Position numbers and translations under genes: made by a program. Under the pieces are notes generated by a model that searched no databases, had not been told where the DNA came from, and was given only the letters and a program-made list of their open reading frames with translations. Below are positions 1-8,064 of a DNA stretch of 64,000 nt, piece by piece; the stretch's first letter is position 1, and every line of letters starts with the position of its first letter. The DNA is taken from the NCBI GenBank assembly GCA_963758205.1, contig CAVWUM010000002.1, positions 620,001 through 684,000 of the forward strand, read 5' to 3'. The DNA is from Owenweeksia sp963758205. Its GTDB lineage: Bacteria; Bacteroidota; Bacteroidia; Flavobacteriales; Schleiferiaceae.

Positions 1-1
1 G

Positions 2-853
2 GCAGTGGACTGTAACAGCCGCTATGTAAATGCTGATCCTGAAGTGGGGACTATGATAGCCGTTTCTGAAGCAGCAAGAAACATCGTTGTTTCAGGTGGT
101 TTACCTAGCGCTGTTACCAACTGCCTCAATTTCGGAAACCCTTATAATCCGGAAGTGTACTGGCAGTTTGTTCATGCCATAAAAGGTATGGGCAAGGCTT
201 GCGAAAAATTCCAGACTCCTGTTACAGGTGGTAACGTGAGTTTTTACAACCAAACAGTAACAAAGGATAAAACCGAACCGGTTTTCCCTACCCCAACCAT
301 TGGTATGATTGGTATTGTAGAGGATAAGAAGTTTATCACCAACATTCCATTTAAAGCCAAGGGCGACCTTATTTATATGATTGGTGAAAACCGTAACGAT
401 ATTTCAAGTTCACAGTATTTGGTAAATATCCATGGGGTTGAGGCTTCTCCCGTACCCTTCTTTAGTTTAGAGGAGGAGTATTCATTGCAGGAGCAAATGA
501 AAATGATCATCCGTAAAAAAGGTATGATTGAATCGGCTCACGATGTTTCTGAGGGTGGGCTTTTTGTTACCCTTTTGGAGAAAGCCATGAGCTCCGGACT
601 TGGATTTGATATTACAACGGACTCCGCTATCCGCAGAGATGCATACCTGTTTGGCGAAAGCCAGAGCCGTGTGGTGGTTTCCGTTTCTCAGGAAGCTGAA
701 GATGAATTTATTGACCTGATGATGCTTAACGGTGTTGAGTTTGACCTTATGGGTCACGTTACCAAAGGCGCAATCCGTATTGATGATGAAGACTGGGGCA
801 CCGTAGATGAGTATAGGGAATTGTATGATACGGCTATAGAAAAAATGCTCTGA
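2..853 (+). CDS. purL: Phosphoribosylformylglycinamidine synthase PurL, C-terminal part (5' truncated by window edge)
   Basis: The frame is open from the window edge, so the N-terminus is missing; the apparent GTG at base 5 is internal. About 283 residues remain. The product converts FGAR to FGAM in de novo purine synthesis, using glutamine and ATP in the cytoplasm. Visible family signatures are the CLNFGNP segment, the VTGGNVSFYN loop and the HDVSEGGL motif of the AIRS-type C-terminal domain. The C-terminus is close to that of the small (PurL-type) enzyme, but the missing part prevents excluding the large fused form. A strong terminator follows. Confidence 0.93.
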   Translation, partial: AVDCNSRYVNADPEVGTMIAVSEAARNIVVSGGLPSAVTNCLNFGNPYNPEVYWQFVHAIKGMGKACEKFQTPVTGGNVSFYNQTVTKDKTEPVFPTPTIGMIGIVEDKKFITNIPFKAKGDLIYMIGENRNDISSSQYLVNIHGVEASPVPFFSLEEEYSLQEQMKMIIRKKGMIESAHDVSEGGLFVTLLEKAMSSGLGFDITTDSAIRRDAYLFGESQSRVVVSVSQEAEDEFIDLMMLNGVEFDLMGHVTKGAIRIDDEDWGTVDEYRELYDTAIEKML

Positions 854-875
854 TCATAAATCCATTGAATTTCTC

Positions 876-912
876 AACTCCCGCCTTACGTCATTGGGGC
901 GGGAGTTTTTTA
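876..912 (+). terminator. Rho-independent terminator after purL
   Basis: A perfect 10-bp stem (AACTCCCGCC with GGCGGGAGTT) and a 12-nt loop are followed by a T-run. It lies 23 bases after the purL stop and isolates purL from plsY. Confidence 0.85.
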
Positions 913-995
913 TCCCCTAAACATGTTGAGGCCGTGATTGGTTAAAGCAATAATGACCAATGTTAAGCCTATGTTACGGCACATTTCCAAAATTT

Positions 996-1003
996 TATAT
1001 TTG
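996..1003 (+). promoter_or_regulatory. Bacteroidota -7 box upstream of plsY
   Basis: TATATTTG matches the TAnnTTTG consensus of the Bacteroidota primary sigma factor. It ends only 5 bases before the plsY ATG, so the transcript should start at or very near the start codon. No good -33 TTTG is visible at the usual distance. Confidence 0.55.
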
Positions 1004-1008
1004 CACCC

Positions 1009-1626
1009 ATGAAAATAGCCTTAATACTTCTTGCCTATTTACTAGGCTCTATACCCACTTCGGTGTGGTTAGGTCGGGTGTTTTTTAATACAGATGTTCG
1101 CGATTATGGCAGTGGAAACGCAGGTGCTACCAACACCATGAGGGTATTAGGCACCAAGCCCGGCATTATAGTTTTGATAATTGATGCACTAAAGGGGTTT
1201 GCCGCAGTAAATCTTGTTTTTCTTACAGCCCGTTACGCGGGAGATATAGAAACCATGGTGCTACTGGGTATTGTAGCCGTGGTTGGCCACATCTTCCCTG
1301 TATTTGCAGGTTTTCGTGGAGGTAAAGGTATCGCCACCCTTTTGGGGATGATGATAGCGATACATGCCGGTGCCGCCTTAATGGCCATGGCTACTTTTCT
1401 GCTATTCTTCTTTTCTTTCAGGATAGTTTCCCTTTCTTCTATGCTTGCGGCTATTTCTTTTCCGATATGGCTAATTTTCCGCTACCATGAAACCTCTAAA
1501 ATTCTGGTAATTTTTAGCTTTGCACTTGTCTTTTTGGTTTTGCTTACGCATCAAAAAAATCTGGAAAGACTGTTGAACGGAGAAGAAAGTAAAATCAGAC
1601 TTAGAAAAGCCGATAACGATGATTAG
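1009..1626 (+). CDS. plsY: Acyl-phosphate:glycerol-3-phosphate acyltransferase PlsY
   Basis: This 205-residue integral membrane protein transfers an acyl group from acyl-phosphate to glycerol-3-phosphate, the first step of phospholipid synthesis in the inner membrane. Family motifs are visible: GSGNAGATN at residues 34-42, GHIFPVF at 93-99 and GGKG at 104-107, separated by hydrophobic helices. Length is normal for the family. The ATG lies just after a -7 box. The 3' end overlaps the clpS-like gene by 8 bases, so the two are probably translated together. Confidence 0.95.
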   Translation: MKIALILLAYLLGSIPTSVWLGRVFFNTDVRDYGSGNAGATNTMRVLGTKPGIIVLIIDALKGFAAVNLVFLTARYAGDIETMVLLGIVAVVGHIFPVFAGFRGGKGIATLLGMMIAIHAGAALMAMATFLLFFFSFRIVSLSSMLAAISFPIWLIFRYHETSKILVIFSFALVFLVLLTHQKNLERLLNGEESKIRLRKADNDD

Positions 1627-1900
1627 GTTTAGCGATACCAAAACGTTAGAAAGCCCGGAGGTAAAGATTGAAAGTGAAACACTTCATGAAATTATTCTTT
1701 ATAATGATGAGGTAAATACCTTTGATTGGGTAATTGAAAGCCTGATTGATGTATGTGAGCACAGTGCAGAACAGGCAGAACAATGTAGCATCATTGTTCA
1801 TAACAATGGTAAGTGCGCGGTTAAAACAGGTACCTTTAGAGAACTGGAGCCCAAATGCACAAATTTGCTGGAGCGCGGATTAAGTGCAGAAATTTCTTGA
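1619..1900 (+). CDS. clpS: ClpS-like ATP-dependent Clp protease adaptor
   Basis: A 93-residue cytoplasmic protein. The ClpS core is recognisable: an LYNDEVNTFDWVIESL segment near residues 27-42 (the family's NDD/NDEVNTF loop that binds N-degrons), then a helix with AEQAEQCSIIVHNNGKCAVKTG and a C-terminal strand. ClpS delivers N-end-rule substrates to ClpA/ClpC-type unfoldases. It overlaps plsY by 8 bases and is presumably co-transcribed from the plsY promoter. Adaptor function is inferred from family resemblance; no clp gene is in this window. Confidence 0.88.
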   Translation: MIRFSDTKTLESPEVKIESETLHEIILYNDEVNTFDWVIESLIDVCEHSAEQAEQCSIIVHNNGKCAVKTGTFRELEPKCTNLLERGLSAEIS

Positions 1901-1920
1901 TGGTTTAAAACATTTAACTT

Positions 1921-1928
1921 TATATTTG
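1921..1928 (+). promoter_or_regulatory. -7 box for tRNA-Arg
   Basis: TATATTTG fits TAnnTTTG and lies 16 bases upstream of the mature tRNA 5' end. A TTGATGG segment about 22 bases upstream could supply the -33 element. Confidence 0.55.
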
Positions 1929-1944
1929 CAGCCCCAAAACAATA

Positions 1945-2018
1945 GGCCTCGTGGCGCAACTGAATAGCGCATCTGATTACGGCTCAGAAGGTTACAGGTT
2001 TGAATCCTGTCGAGGTCA
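1945..2018 (+). tRNA. tRNA-Arg (anticodon ACG)
   Basis: Cloverleaf of 74 nt. The acceptor GGCCTCG pairs with CGAGGTC (one G-T), the anticodon stem TCTGA/TCAGA encloses loop TTACGGC, and the T-arm GGTTTGAATCC is present. The discriminator is A and CCA is not encoded. The wobble A34 would be converted to inosine. Confidence 0.95.
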
Positions 2019-2028
2019 CTAAACGATA

Positions 2029-2062
2029 AAATCCCTTACTTTATAAGTGAGGGATTTTTTGT
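2029..2062 (+). terminator. Terminator after tRNA-Arg
   Basis: AATCCCTTACTT pairs with AAGTGAGGGATT (one G-T) around a short loop and is followed by TTTTTT. It directly follows the tRNA. Confidence 0.85.
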
Positions 2063-2102
2063 TTGAGGTAAAACCAATCCCGCCAAGTTTTTGGTAAAAA
2101 TA

Positions 2103-2134
2103 AAATCCTCTCTCAGCGAACCGAGAAAGGATTT
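2103..2134 (-). terminator. Terminator for the minus-strand lipoprotein gene
   Basis: AAATCCT/AGGATTT and TCTC/GAGA arms form a hairpin. On the minus strand it is followed by a T-rich stretch (complement of TAAAAATAAAA). It lies 65 bases after the stop of the gene at 2199-2630. Confidence 0.6.
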
Positions 2135-2198
2135 CAATAAGTCAGTGCAAACCCAATTTTTCTGCATGACTAATAAAGACTTATCAAACAGCTCCTTC

Positions 2199-2630
2199 TT
2201 ACATCTCAAATTTTATCAGGAAACCGTCTACAGCAATACCATCATCTAAAGTCCAACCATTGCCGGTAAAGGTAATCGGACCACGACCACTACCATCAAT
2301 AGAGAGTACTCTTTGAGTGGGTTGAATTTGCAATTGATAGGCATAAGTGCCTGAGGGTAAATCAGAATAAGGGTATCTACTATCAGCACTATCAATGGTA
2401 TTATTTACTGTAAGCGAATTTGCAACGGTATCGAATGTCCATTGAACTTCCCCTTTTGTAAAGTCCACATCTGCACCTTGAAGACCTCCACTAACATTTA
2501 TTAGCGAATAGGTTCCTGCGAGAGCCGTTGGAGTTGGCAGAGGAGCCTTGGTTTTATCTTCCTTTTTACAGCAAATAATCGATCCTAAACATAAGACGAC
2601 CAATGAAGAAATCAAAATTCGGGTTTTCAT
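2199..2630 (-). CDS. Hypothetical lipoprotein
   Basis: A 143-residue protein of unknown function. It starts with a positively charged, hydrophobic signal (MKTRILISSLVVLCLGSIICC) followed by a lysine-rich KKEDKTK linker. This is typical of Bacteroidota lipoproteins, although the lipobox (SIICC) is not canonical. The rest is a small beta-rich domain with phrases such as GTYSLINVSGG and QWTFDTVANSLTVNN, resembling small lipocalin-like or META-like lipoproteins; I do not assign a family. It is monocistronic and has its own terminator downstream. Confidence 0.7.
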   Translation of the reverse strand: MKTRILISSLVVLCLGSIICCKKEDKTKAPLPTPTALAGTYSLINVSGGLQGADVDFTKGEVQWTFDTVANSLTVNNTIDSADSRYPYSDLPSGTYAYQLQIQPTQRVLSIDGSGRGPITFTGNGWTLDDGIAVDGFLIKFEM

Positions 2631-2874
2631 CTAAAATGGGGTTTTTAAGGGTTTTACGATAGATGCAGAAATAGCCTAATTGGTTGCCAGCATTAAATAA
2701 TTGTTCTGCCTATAAAAAGTGCTATACCACCATTTTGAGTTATTTCAGTCCATATTGTAAATGTTAAAAAAATAAACACCTACAATCTATAAGAGGAAAC
2801 ACCCGTTTTTAAAAAACGCGTTTGCTACCGGTAGTATTCAGGTTCCTGTCAATCCATCAACAATTAACAGTAAC
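2631..2874. other. Intergenic region, no gene seen
   Basis: Divergent spacer between the lipoprotein gene (minus) and the membrane protein gene (plus). It is AT-rich. I see no convincing ORF, RNA gene or TAnnTTTG box; promoters for both genes must lie here. Confidence 0.5.
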
Positions 2875-3525
2875 ATGACAAGGATGAATATTGCAACTCA
2901 ACAATCAGTTTCACTGCCCGCCTCAGTTTCTATAAGCCGTCAGCATTTATTGGCTCTTTCCATGGCGTTTTGCGGCTTTAGTTCCGTAGGCTCCCTCTCT
3001 CTTGCTATGTTTCAGGTAGGTTCGCTCACTTTACTTTTTAGTTTTTGGGTGGTGCCCTCTATTCTGCTTATTTCCATTTGTGGCCTGGCCTTGCCCGAGC
3101 TTGGCCGGCTTTGCCTCAAAGGCTGGCTCGCAGGTTTAGTAGCGGTATTTCTTTATGATGTTTCAAGAGTGCCTTTTATACTTGCCGGCTGGGACGATTT
3201 TATTCCTCAAATTGGTGTGTGGCTTCTTGGCCGCGAAAGTGCTCCAGCTGCCTTGGGCTACCTCTACCGCTATGCGGGAAATGGCGGTGGCATGGGCATA
3301 TCATTTATTTTATTGGCCCAGATTTTCAATATAAAACAGCCACTTATAAAGTATGCGGTGATTTACGGGCTGGCTGTTTTCAGTTGTCTTATGCTTACGC
3401 TGATTATTTCTCCGCTGGGGCAGGATGAAATGTTTGCCATAACCCCGCTAACTTTTAGCGGGAGTCTGTTAGGACACATAATTTATGGATTGGTACTTGG
3501 CCTGGTTCTTAAACGGTTGGGATGA
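2875..3525 (+). CDS. Hypothetical multi-pass membrane protein
   Basis: A 216-residue protein with about six hydrophobic segments, for example AMFQVGSLTLLFSFWVVPSILLI, AGLVAVFLYDVSRVPFILAG and GLAVFSCLMLTLIISPLG. I recognise no catalytic motif. The small, Gly/Ser/Leu-rich architecture with a conserved-looking DVSRVPF segment suggests a conserved inner-membrane protein of unknown function. Two possible ATGs lie close together (2875 and 2884). It converges with the SpoIID-like gene, whose stop codon directly abuts this one, leaving no terminator space. Confidence 0.75.
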   Translation: MTRMNIATQQSVSLPASVSISRQHLLALSMAFCGFSSVGSLSLAMFQVGSLTLLFSFWVVPSILLISICGLALPELGRLCLKGWLAGLVAVFLYDVSRVPFILAGWDDFIPQIGVWLLGRESAPAALGYLYRYAGNGGGMGISFILLAQIFNIKQPLIKYAVIYGLAVFSCLMLTLIISPLGQDEMFAITPLTFSGSLLGHIIYGLVLGLVLKRLG

Positions 3526-4701
3526 TCAACTTTCCAGATTAAGCATCTCAATACTCTCCAATTCTACATTATCAAAGTAAAACTGTAGTATCTGCCGATA
3601 GGTATAACCCCGCCTGTCCATTTCCATGGCTCCATCCTGAGACATGCCTACTCCATGCCCGAAACCATTACCCGTAATCAGTACATAATTGCCTGCATCG
3701 GTTACCTTAAAGTAGGTGGAGCGTAAATTGAACTTAAAACGGATTTTAGTGAGCTTCAGTTTCCGGCCCTTGTATGTAAAGTAGGCCTGCCTGCTATTTC
3801 GCTGATCAAAGTTGAGGAGGGCTTTATGCAAATGGATATCATTAGCTACCCCAAGCGAAGATGCTATGTATTGATAGAACTCCTTTTTAGCCACTTTTTT
3901 CTCCCATCTATAACTGCCCACATTAAGGCTAAAGCTGTCAATTTTAGGTTTGAGGTATGATATGGAATTGAGCCAGGCATCTTCAGCTCCAACTGTGCAA
4001 CCTCCGCTATTGGCATGAAATACTCCTAAAATAGGTTCGCAAGTGTAGGTAACCAACACGGTGTCTCTGGTACACTCAACCGCATCTTTAATAGCAGCAC
4101 TGTATTGATATCTGGCTTTAGAAAAATATACCTGCGAGGTTACATCATCCTTAAGATTATAGCCCTCATTCATGTGTTTGTTCCAGTTTTTCAATACAAA
4201 AGTGCGCGCCAGTACCGCCTGTGCTTTAAAGTACTCCGGGTTTAACTCGTGGCCACCCTCACTCTCTACCACACCCCCCACATAGTCCTCTAAATCCACA
4301 ATATTTACCACCTGCAAAAAGCCATCATACACCCGTATCTGCAAATCACCGTGGTAAATTCTTAGTTTCTTTTCGGCCTCAATCCGGAATTCCTTTTTAG
4401 GGTTTTTACTGCGAATGATTACCGCATGGTAATTACCCAAATTTAAATCACCCTTGGTGGCCTTTACATCCCGACCATATTTTACTACCGACAATTGCCG
4501 GCTCTTCTCCTCCTGAAAAATATCAAGAACGGTATCAATAGGCCTCAATTTTTCATCAAGCGCAATAAGATAGTAGGAGCCCGTATCAGGAGTGATAGAA
4601 ACGGAAGTAAAGCTTTGGGTAGAGAACAGCTTGATTTTCACGTCAAGGGCCTGAGCCGTAAACGCGAAAAAAAGAGATAAAATCAAGATTTTAATTTTCA
4701 T
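3526..4701 (-). CDS. SpoIID/LytB domain protein (amidase-enhancer-like)
   Basis: 391 residues with an N-terminal signal peptide (MKIKILILSLFFAFTAQA), so exported. The SpoIID/LytB domain is clear: the stretch AQAVLARTFVLKNW, then VFHANSGGCT, and near the C-terminus GNGFGHGVGMSQDGAMEMD. In Bacillus, SpoIID is a peptidoglycan lytic transglycosylase and LytB enhances the amidase LytC. In Gram-negative Bacteroidota a cell-wall remodelling role is likely but not shown. It overlaps lpxB by 4 bases and belongs to the surE-lpxB envelope operon. Confidence 0.88.
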   Translation of the reverse strand: MKIKILILSLFFAFTAQALDVKIKLFSTQSFTSVSITPDTGSYYLIALDEKLRPIDTVLDIFQEEKSRQLSVVKYGRDVKATKGDLNLGNYHAVIIRSKNPKKEFRIEAEKKLRIYHGDLQIRVYDGFLQVVNIVDLEDYVGGVVESEGGHELNPEYFKAQAVLARTFVLKNWNKHMNEGYNLKDDVTSQVYFSKARYQYSAAIKDAVECTRDTVLVTYTCEPILGVFHANSGGCTVGAEDAWLNSISYLKPKIDSFSLNVGSYRWEKKVAKKEFYQYIASSLGVANDIHLHKALLNFDQRNSRQAYFTYKGRKLKLTKIRFKFNLRSTYFKVTDAGNYVLITGNGFGHGVGMSQDGAMEMDRRGYTYRQILQFYFDNVELESIEMLNLES

Positions 4702-5807
4702 ACCCCCACCTCCTCAGCTATAATTTTTGCGGCTTTTGCCGAAGCGCCACCACCGCCCAACAGCTCTTTCAATCTTTTGTATTCAGCATCAAAGTAGCCA
4801 CGGTCATTAAGGCACTTTTGTAATTCGGCCTTTAGCTTTTTACTGTTCATCTCAGCCTGTATGAGTTCCTTTACCACCTCTTTATCAGCAATAAGGTTTA
4901 CAAGTGAGATGTACTTTACTTTAATCAATTGTCGGGCTATCCAGTATGAAAACAGGTTACCTTTATAACAAACCACTTGTGGAACTTCAAACAGAGCAGT
5001 TTCTAATGTGGCTGTGCCAGAGGTAACCATAGCGGCTTCGGCAATTTCCAGCAAGTCGTACGTTTTGCCTTCTACTATGCCCACGCCACTTAGGTCAGCT
5101 ACCGTGCGGTAGAATTCTAAATCTTGCGATGGCGCAGCAGCCAAAACCAGTTGATGATCTTTAAACTGCCTACCGGCTTTTAGCATCACGGGCAGCATAC
5201 TTGAGATTTCCTGTTTGCGGCTACCGGGTAAAACAGCCATTACAGGTTTTTCAGGGTCAAGGTTCCACTCTTTTTTTCTTTCCTCAAGGGAAAACTCCTT
5301 GCGGCCTTCAATGGCATCAATTAAAGGATGACCAACAAAATCCACCTCCATACCAAAACGGCCGTAAAAGTCTTTTTCAAATGGCAGTATGACCAGCATG
5401 CGATCTACATCGCGTTTTAGCTTATATACCCGGTTTTGTTTCCACGCCCATATTTGGGGAGAGATATAGTAGATGACCTTAATTCCTTTCTTTTTGGCAT
5501 ACTCAGCAATGCGCATGTTAAAACCCGGATAGTCAATAAGTATTAAAGCATCCGGCTGAAAAGCTTCAATATCTGCCTTACATTTTTTAAGATTTCCAAG
5601 TATGGTCCTTAGATTCATTACTACTTCCACAAACCCCATAAAGGCCAGTTCGCGGTAGTGCTTTTGAAGTTCACCACCAACAGCTTCCATAAGGTTTCCA
5701 CCCCAAAACCTGAATTGGGCTTTAGGATCCTCCTTTACCAGTGCCTTCATTAAATTAGAACCATGAAGATCGCCACTGGCCTCGCCTGCTATAATGTAGT
5801 ACTTCAA
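4698..5807 (-). CDS. lpxB: Lipid-A-disaccharide synthase LpxB
   Basis: A GT-B glycosyltransferase that condenses UDP-2,3-diacylglucosamine with lipid X to give lipid A disaccharide at the inner-membrane surface. Signatures: GEASGDLHG near the N-terminus, YYISPQIWAWKQNR and LPGSRKQEI. I place the start at the TTG at 5807 because it gives the family's typical N-terminus (MKYYIIAGEASGD). The longest frame starts at an ATG at 5897 and would add 30 unconserved residues overlapping the upstream gene. About 369 residues from the TTG. Its stop overlaps the SpoIID-like gene by 4 bases. Confidence 0.93.
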   Translation of the reverse strand: MKYYIIAGEASGDLHGSNLMKALVKEDPKAQFRFWGGNLMEAVGGELQKHYRELAFMGFVEVVMNLRTILGNLKKCKADIEAFQPDALILIDYPGFNMRIAEYAKKKGIKVIYYISPQIWAWKQNRVYKLKRDVDRMLVILPFEKDFYGRFGMEVDFVGHPLIDAIEGRKEFSLEERKKEWNLDPEKPVMAVLPGSRKQEISSMLPVMLKAGRQFKDHQLVLAAAPSQDLEFYRTVADLSGVGIVEGKTYDLLEIAEAAMVTSGTATLETALFEVPQVVCYKGNLFSYWIARQLIKVKYISLVNLIADKEVVKELIQAEMNSKKLKAELQKCLNDRGYFDAEYKRLKELLGGGGASAKAAKIIAEEVGV

Positions 5808-5874
5808 CCTTAAGGTATTTAAGCTGATAAAATTAGTGGGATTGCGCGGCCATATCTGCCGAAAGGCAAAAAGA

Positions 5875-6168
5875 TTATAACAGGAACCTGTAGACAAAAA
5901 TGCCCACCAGGTAAATTACGCTGATGAAAAGGATACCACGGCCCACCTCCTCTTTATCTAACCTTAATGCCAGAAAAAACAAAGCCGCATTAATAATCAT
6001 CCCGAGGGTGATGATCTGAACATTTACCTGCTTTACAATATCGCCCTCAAACCTTTGAATACCCATAAGTTCAGGACGTAAATCCAGCATAAGGTAAACG
6101 CCAAACAAAGGCATTATTAAACCAATGAAAATGCCCAACAGTAACTGCGGGCTGAGTTTTTTAAACAT
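5875..6168 (-). CDS. Small three-helix membrane protein, hypothetical
   Basis: 97 residues with three hydrophobic segments (LLLGIFIGLIMPLFGVYLML, IITLGMIINAALFFLAL and ILFISVIYLVGIFVYRF). It sits between surE and lpxB on the same strand. Function is unknown; position suggests an envelope role. Start: ATG at 6168, 51 bases after the surE stop. Confidence 0.75.
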   Translation of the reverse strand: MFKKLSPQLLLGIFIGLIMPLFGVYLMLDLRPELMGIQRFEGDIVKQVNVQIITLGMIINAALFFLALRLDKEEVGRGILFISVIYLVGIFVYRFLL

Positions 6169-6219
6169 GTTGATTGCGGGTTGTGAAATGGGAAACGAAA
6201 AACAGGTGTTAATGTTGGA

Positions 6220-6993
6220 TCAGAGCTTCCAGTCCCTAAGCTCATTTAATAAATGGTGGGCGGTAATATCACTGTTTACAGGCACAACAGAGATATAATT
6301 ATTGGCCAGCGCCCATTCATCGGTATCATTGCCTTCATCATAGTTTACAAATTTACCGGTAAGCCAGTAGTAATTTCTGTGGCGGGGATCCTTGCGGCTG
6401 TCAAACTCCTCTTCCCAGTTGGCTTTTGCCTGCCGGCAGATTTTTACGCCCTTATATTCACTTCCATCAGATAACGGAATATTTACATTAAGGCAGGTGC
6501 CATAGGGCAAACCCTCATCCAACACCCGGGCGGCAATACTTTTTATATGCTTTAGGGCCGGGCTAAAATCCGCCTCCCAACTAAAATCACTGAGTGAAAA
6601 ACCTATGGATGGAATACCTTCAAGTGAGCCTTCAACCGCGGCAGACATTGTACCTGAGTAAATTACGTTAATGGAGGAGTTACTGCCATGATTAATGCCT
6701 GACACCACCAGATCCGGCTTACGATCCAGCACTACGTTCACTGCCAGCTTGACACAATCAACCGGGGTGCCCGAGCAGCTGTACTCGGTTTGCGGGCCGT
6801 CCTCGATTTTAATTTCATCACACCTTAAAATACCATTAATGGTAATGGCGTGCCCCATGCCACTTTGCGGGCCATCAGGCGCAACTACCACTACCTCACC
6901 CAGTTCATTCATTACCTTAATAAGGTTTCTGAGTCCTGGGGCGGTAATGCCATCATCATTAGTAACTAAAATCAAGGGCTTTTTTTCTGCCAT
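6220..6993 (-). CDS. surE: 5'/3'-nucleotidase SurE
   Basis: 257 residues. SurE is a metal-dependent phosphatase acting on nucleoside monophosphates, linked to stationary-phase survival. The N-terminal NDDG metal-binding motif (residues 12-15), the APDGPQSGMGHAIT segment and SGINHGSN near residue 100 are all visible. Length matches the family. It is first in the minus-strand cluster surE, small membrane protein, lpxB, SpoIID-like. An imperfect TAnnnTTTG-like element lies upstream around 7050 but is not good enough to call. Confidence 0.95.
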   Translation of the reverse strand: MAEKKPLILVTNDDGITAPGLRNLIKVMNELGEVVVVAPDGPQSGMGHAITINGILRCDEIKIEDGPQTEYSCSGTPVDCVKLAVNVVLDRKPDLVVSGINHGSNSSINVIYSGTMSAAVEGSLEGIPSIGFSLSDFSWEADFSPALKHIKSIAARVLDEGLPYGTCLNVNIPLSDGSEYKGVKICRQAKANWEEEFDSRKDPRHRNYYWLTGKFVNYDEGNDTDEWALANNYISVVPVNSDITAHHLLNELRDWKL

Positions 6994-7089
6994 CCTGTAT
7001 ATTTTGGGTAAAACTATTATTTATCTGCCAAACCGTACGGGCATACATTTTGTTATTTGCTGGTTTCTAAAAATTAAAGAACATACACG

Positions 7090-7782
7090 ATGTTAATGAT
7101 AGTTGTTTTAGTAGGATTTATGATAGTGGGGTTTGTAGTGCAGGCCCGGCTTAAGAGTAAGTTCAAGAAATACAGTGAAGTTGGTTTATCCAATGGACTT
7201 AGCGGTAAGGAGATTGCCGAAAAAATGCTGCACGACAATGGAATTTATGATGTAAAAGTTATTTCAACCCGTGGCCGCCTTACTGACCATTATAACCCGG
7301 CTGATAAAACGGTAAACCTTAGTGAAGGCGTTTATGATGGCCGCTCGGTGGCCGCTGCAGCCGTTGCTGCACATGAGTGTGGCCATGCCGTACAACATGC
7401 AACTGCCTACAGATGGTTAGAACTTCGCTCGGCTTTGGTACCTGTGGTAAACTTTAGCAGCAAGGCCATGAGTGTAATTTTTATGCTTATGCTTTTCGGA
7501 GCCTTTTTGGTTCAGATGTTCCCCATTACCACAGTACTTTGGACAATGGTGATTTTACAGGGAGCGATTACCTTGTTTACAGTTATTACCCTTCCGGTGG
7601 AATATGATGCCAGTAACCGTGCCCTGGCCTGGCTGGAAAATACCGGCACCACCCGCAGTGGCGAGCACGATATGGCTAAAGATGCCCTTGGTGCTGCCGC
7701 CAATACTTACCTGGTAGCTGCTTTGGCAGCCATCACCCAAATGGCATACTATGTAATGTTATTGATGGGAAGTAGGGATTAA
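7090..7782 (+). CDS. Membrane zinc metallopeptidase (YugP-type, Zn_peptidase_2)
   Basis: 230 residues. An N-terminal helix (residues 1-18) is followed by a soluble part with the HExxH zinc site HECGH at residues 95-99, then hydrophobic helices at roughly 122-140, 145-170 and near the C-terminus. The segments YNPADKTVNLSEGVYDGRSVAAAAVAAHECGHA and LPVEYDASNRAL match the neutral zinc metallopeptidase family of Bacillus YugP. Substrate is unknown. It is divergent from surE and followed by its own terminator. Confidence 0.9.
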   Translation: MLMIVVLVGFMIVGFVVQARLKSKFKKYSEVGLSNGLSGKEIAEKMLHDNGIYDVKVISTRGRLTDHYNPADKTVNLSEGVYDGRSVAAAAVAAHECGHAVQHATAYRWLELRSALVPVVNFSSKAMSVIFMLMLFGAFLVQMFPITTVLWTMVILQGAITLFTVITLPVEYDASNRALAWLENTGTTRSGEHDMAKDALGAAANTYLVAALAAITQMAYYVMLLMGSRD

Positions 7783-7852
7783 GGCTGTAATGTTTTAAGA
7801 TCTTAAGGTTGCAATGTTTGAAGTTGAATATTGAACCGATATTAAATAAAAG

Positions 7853-7879
7853 ATCCCGCTCAGGCGGGATTTTTTTTTG
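7853..7879 (+). terminator. Terminator after the metallopeptidase gene
   Basis: ATCCCGC-TCAG-GCGGGAT stem followed by eight or more T residues. Confidence 0.85.
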
Positions 7880-7890
7880 TTCATAAGTAA

Positions 7891-8035
7891 GTCACCCCCC
7901 TGCGCGCCCCTCAAGAGGGGGATTTGGCACGTTTTTACTAGCAAAATCTAGTATATAGCTGTATTTCTTTCTATCAGCAAAATTTTCACGTACCGTGTAG
8001 CCATCCCCCCTTGAGGGGGGCTTGGGGGGTGACCT
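7891..8035. repeat. Inverted doublet of GC-rich palindromic repeat (REPIN-like)
   Basis: Two inverted copies of the same unit face each other across about 75 AT-rich bases. Left unit (7891-7926): tail GTCACCCCCC, then hairpin CCCCTC-AA-GAGGGG. Right unit (8001-8035): hairpin CCCCCC-TTGA-GGGGGG, then tail CTTGGGGGGTGACCTC. Related units flank the DUF559 gene at 46 kb. The arrangement recalls REP doublets; mobility is inferred. Confidence 0.65.
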
Positions 8036-8064
8036 CAACTGTATCAAATTCCATAAATTTCGGA

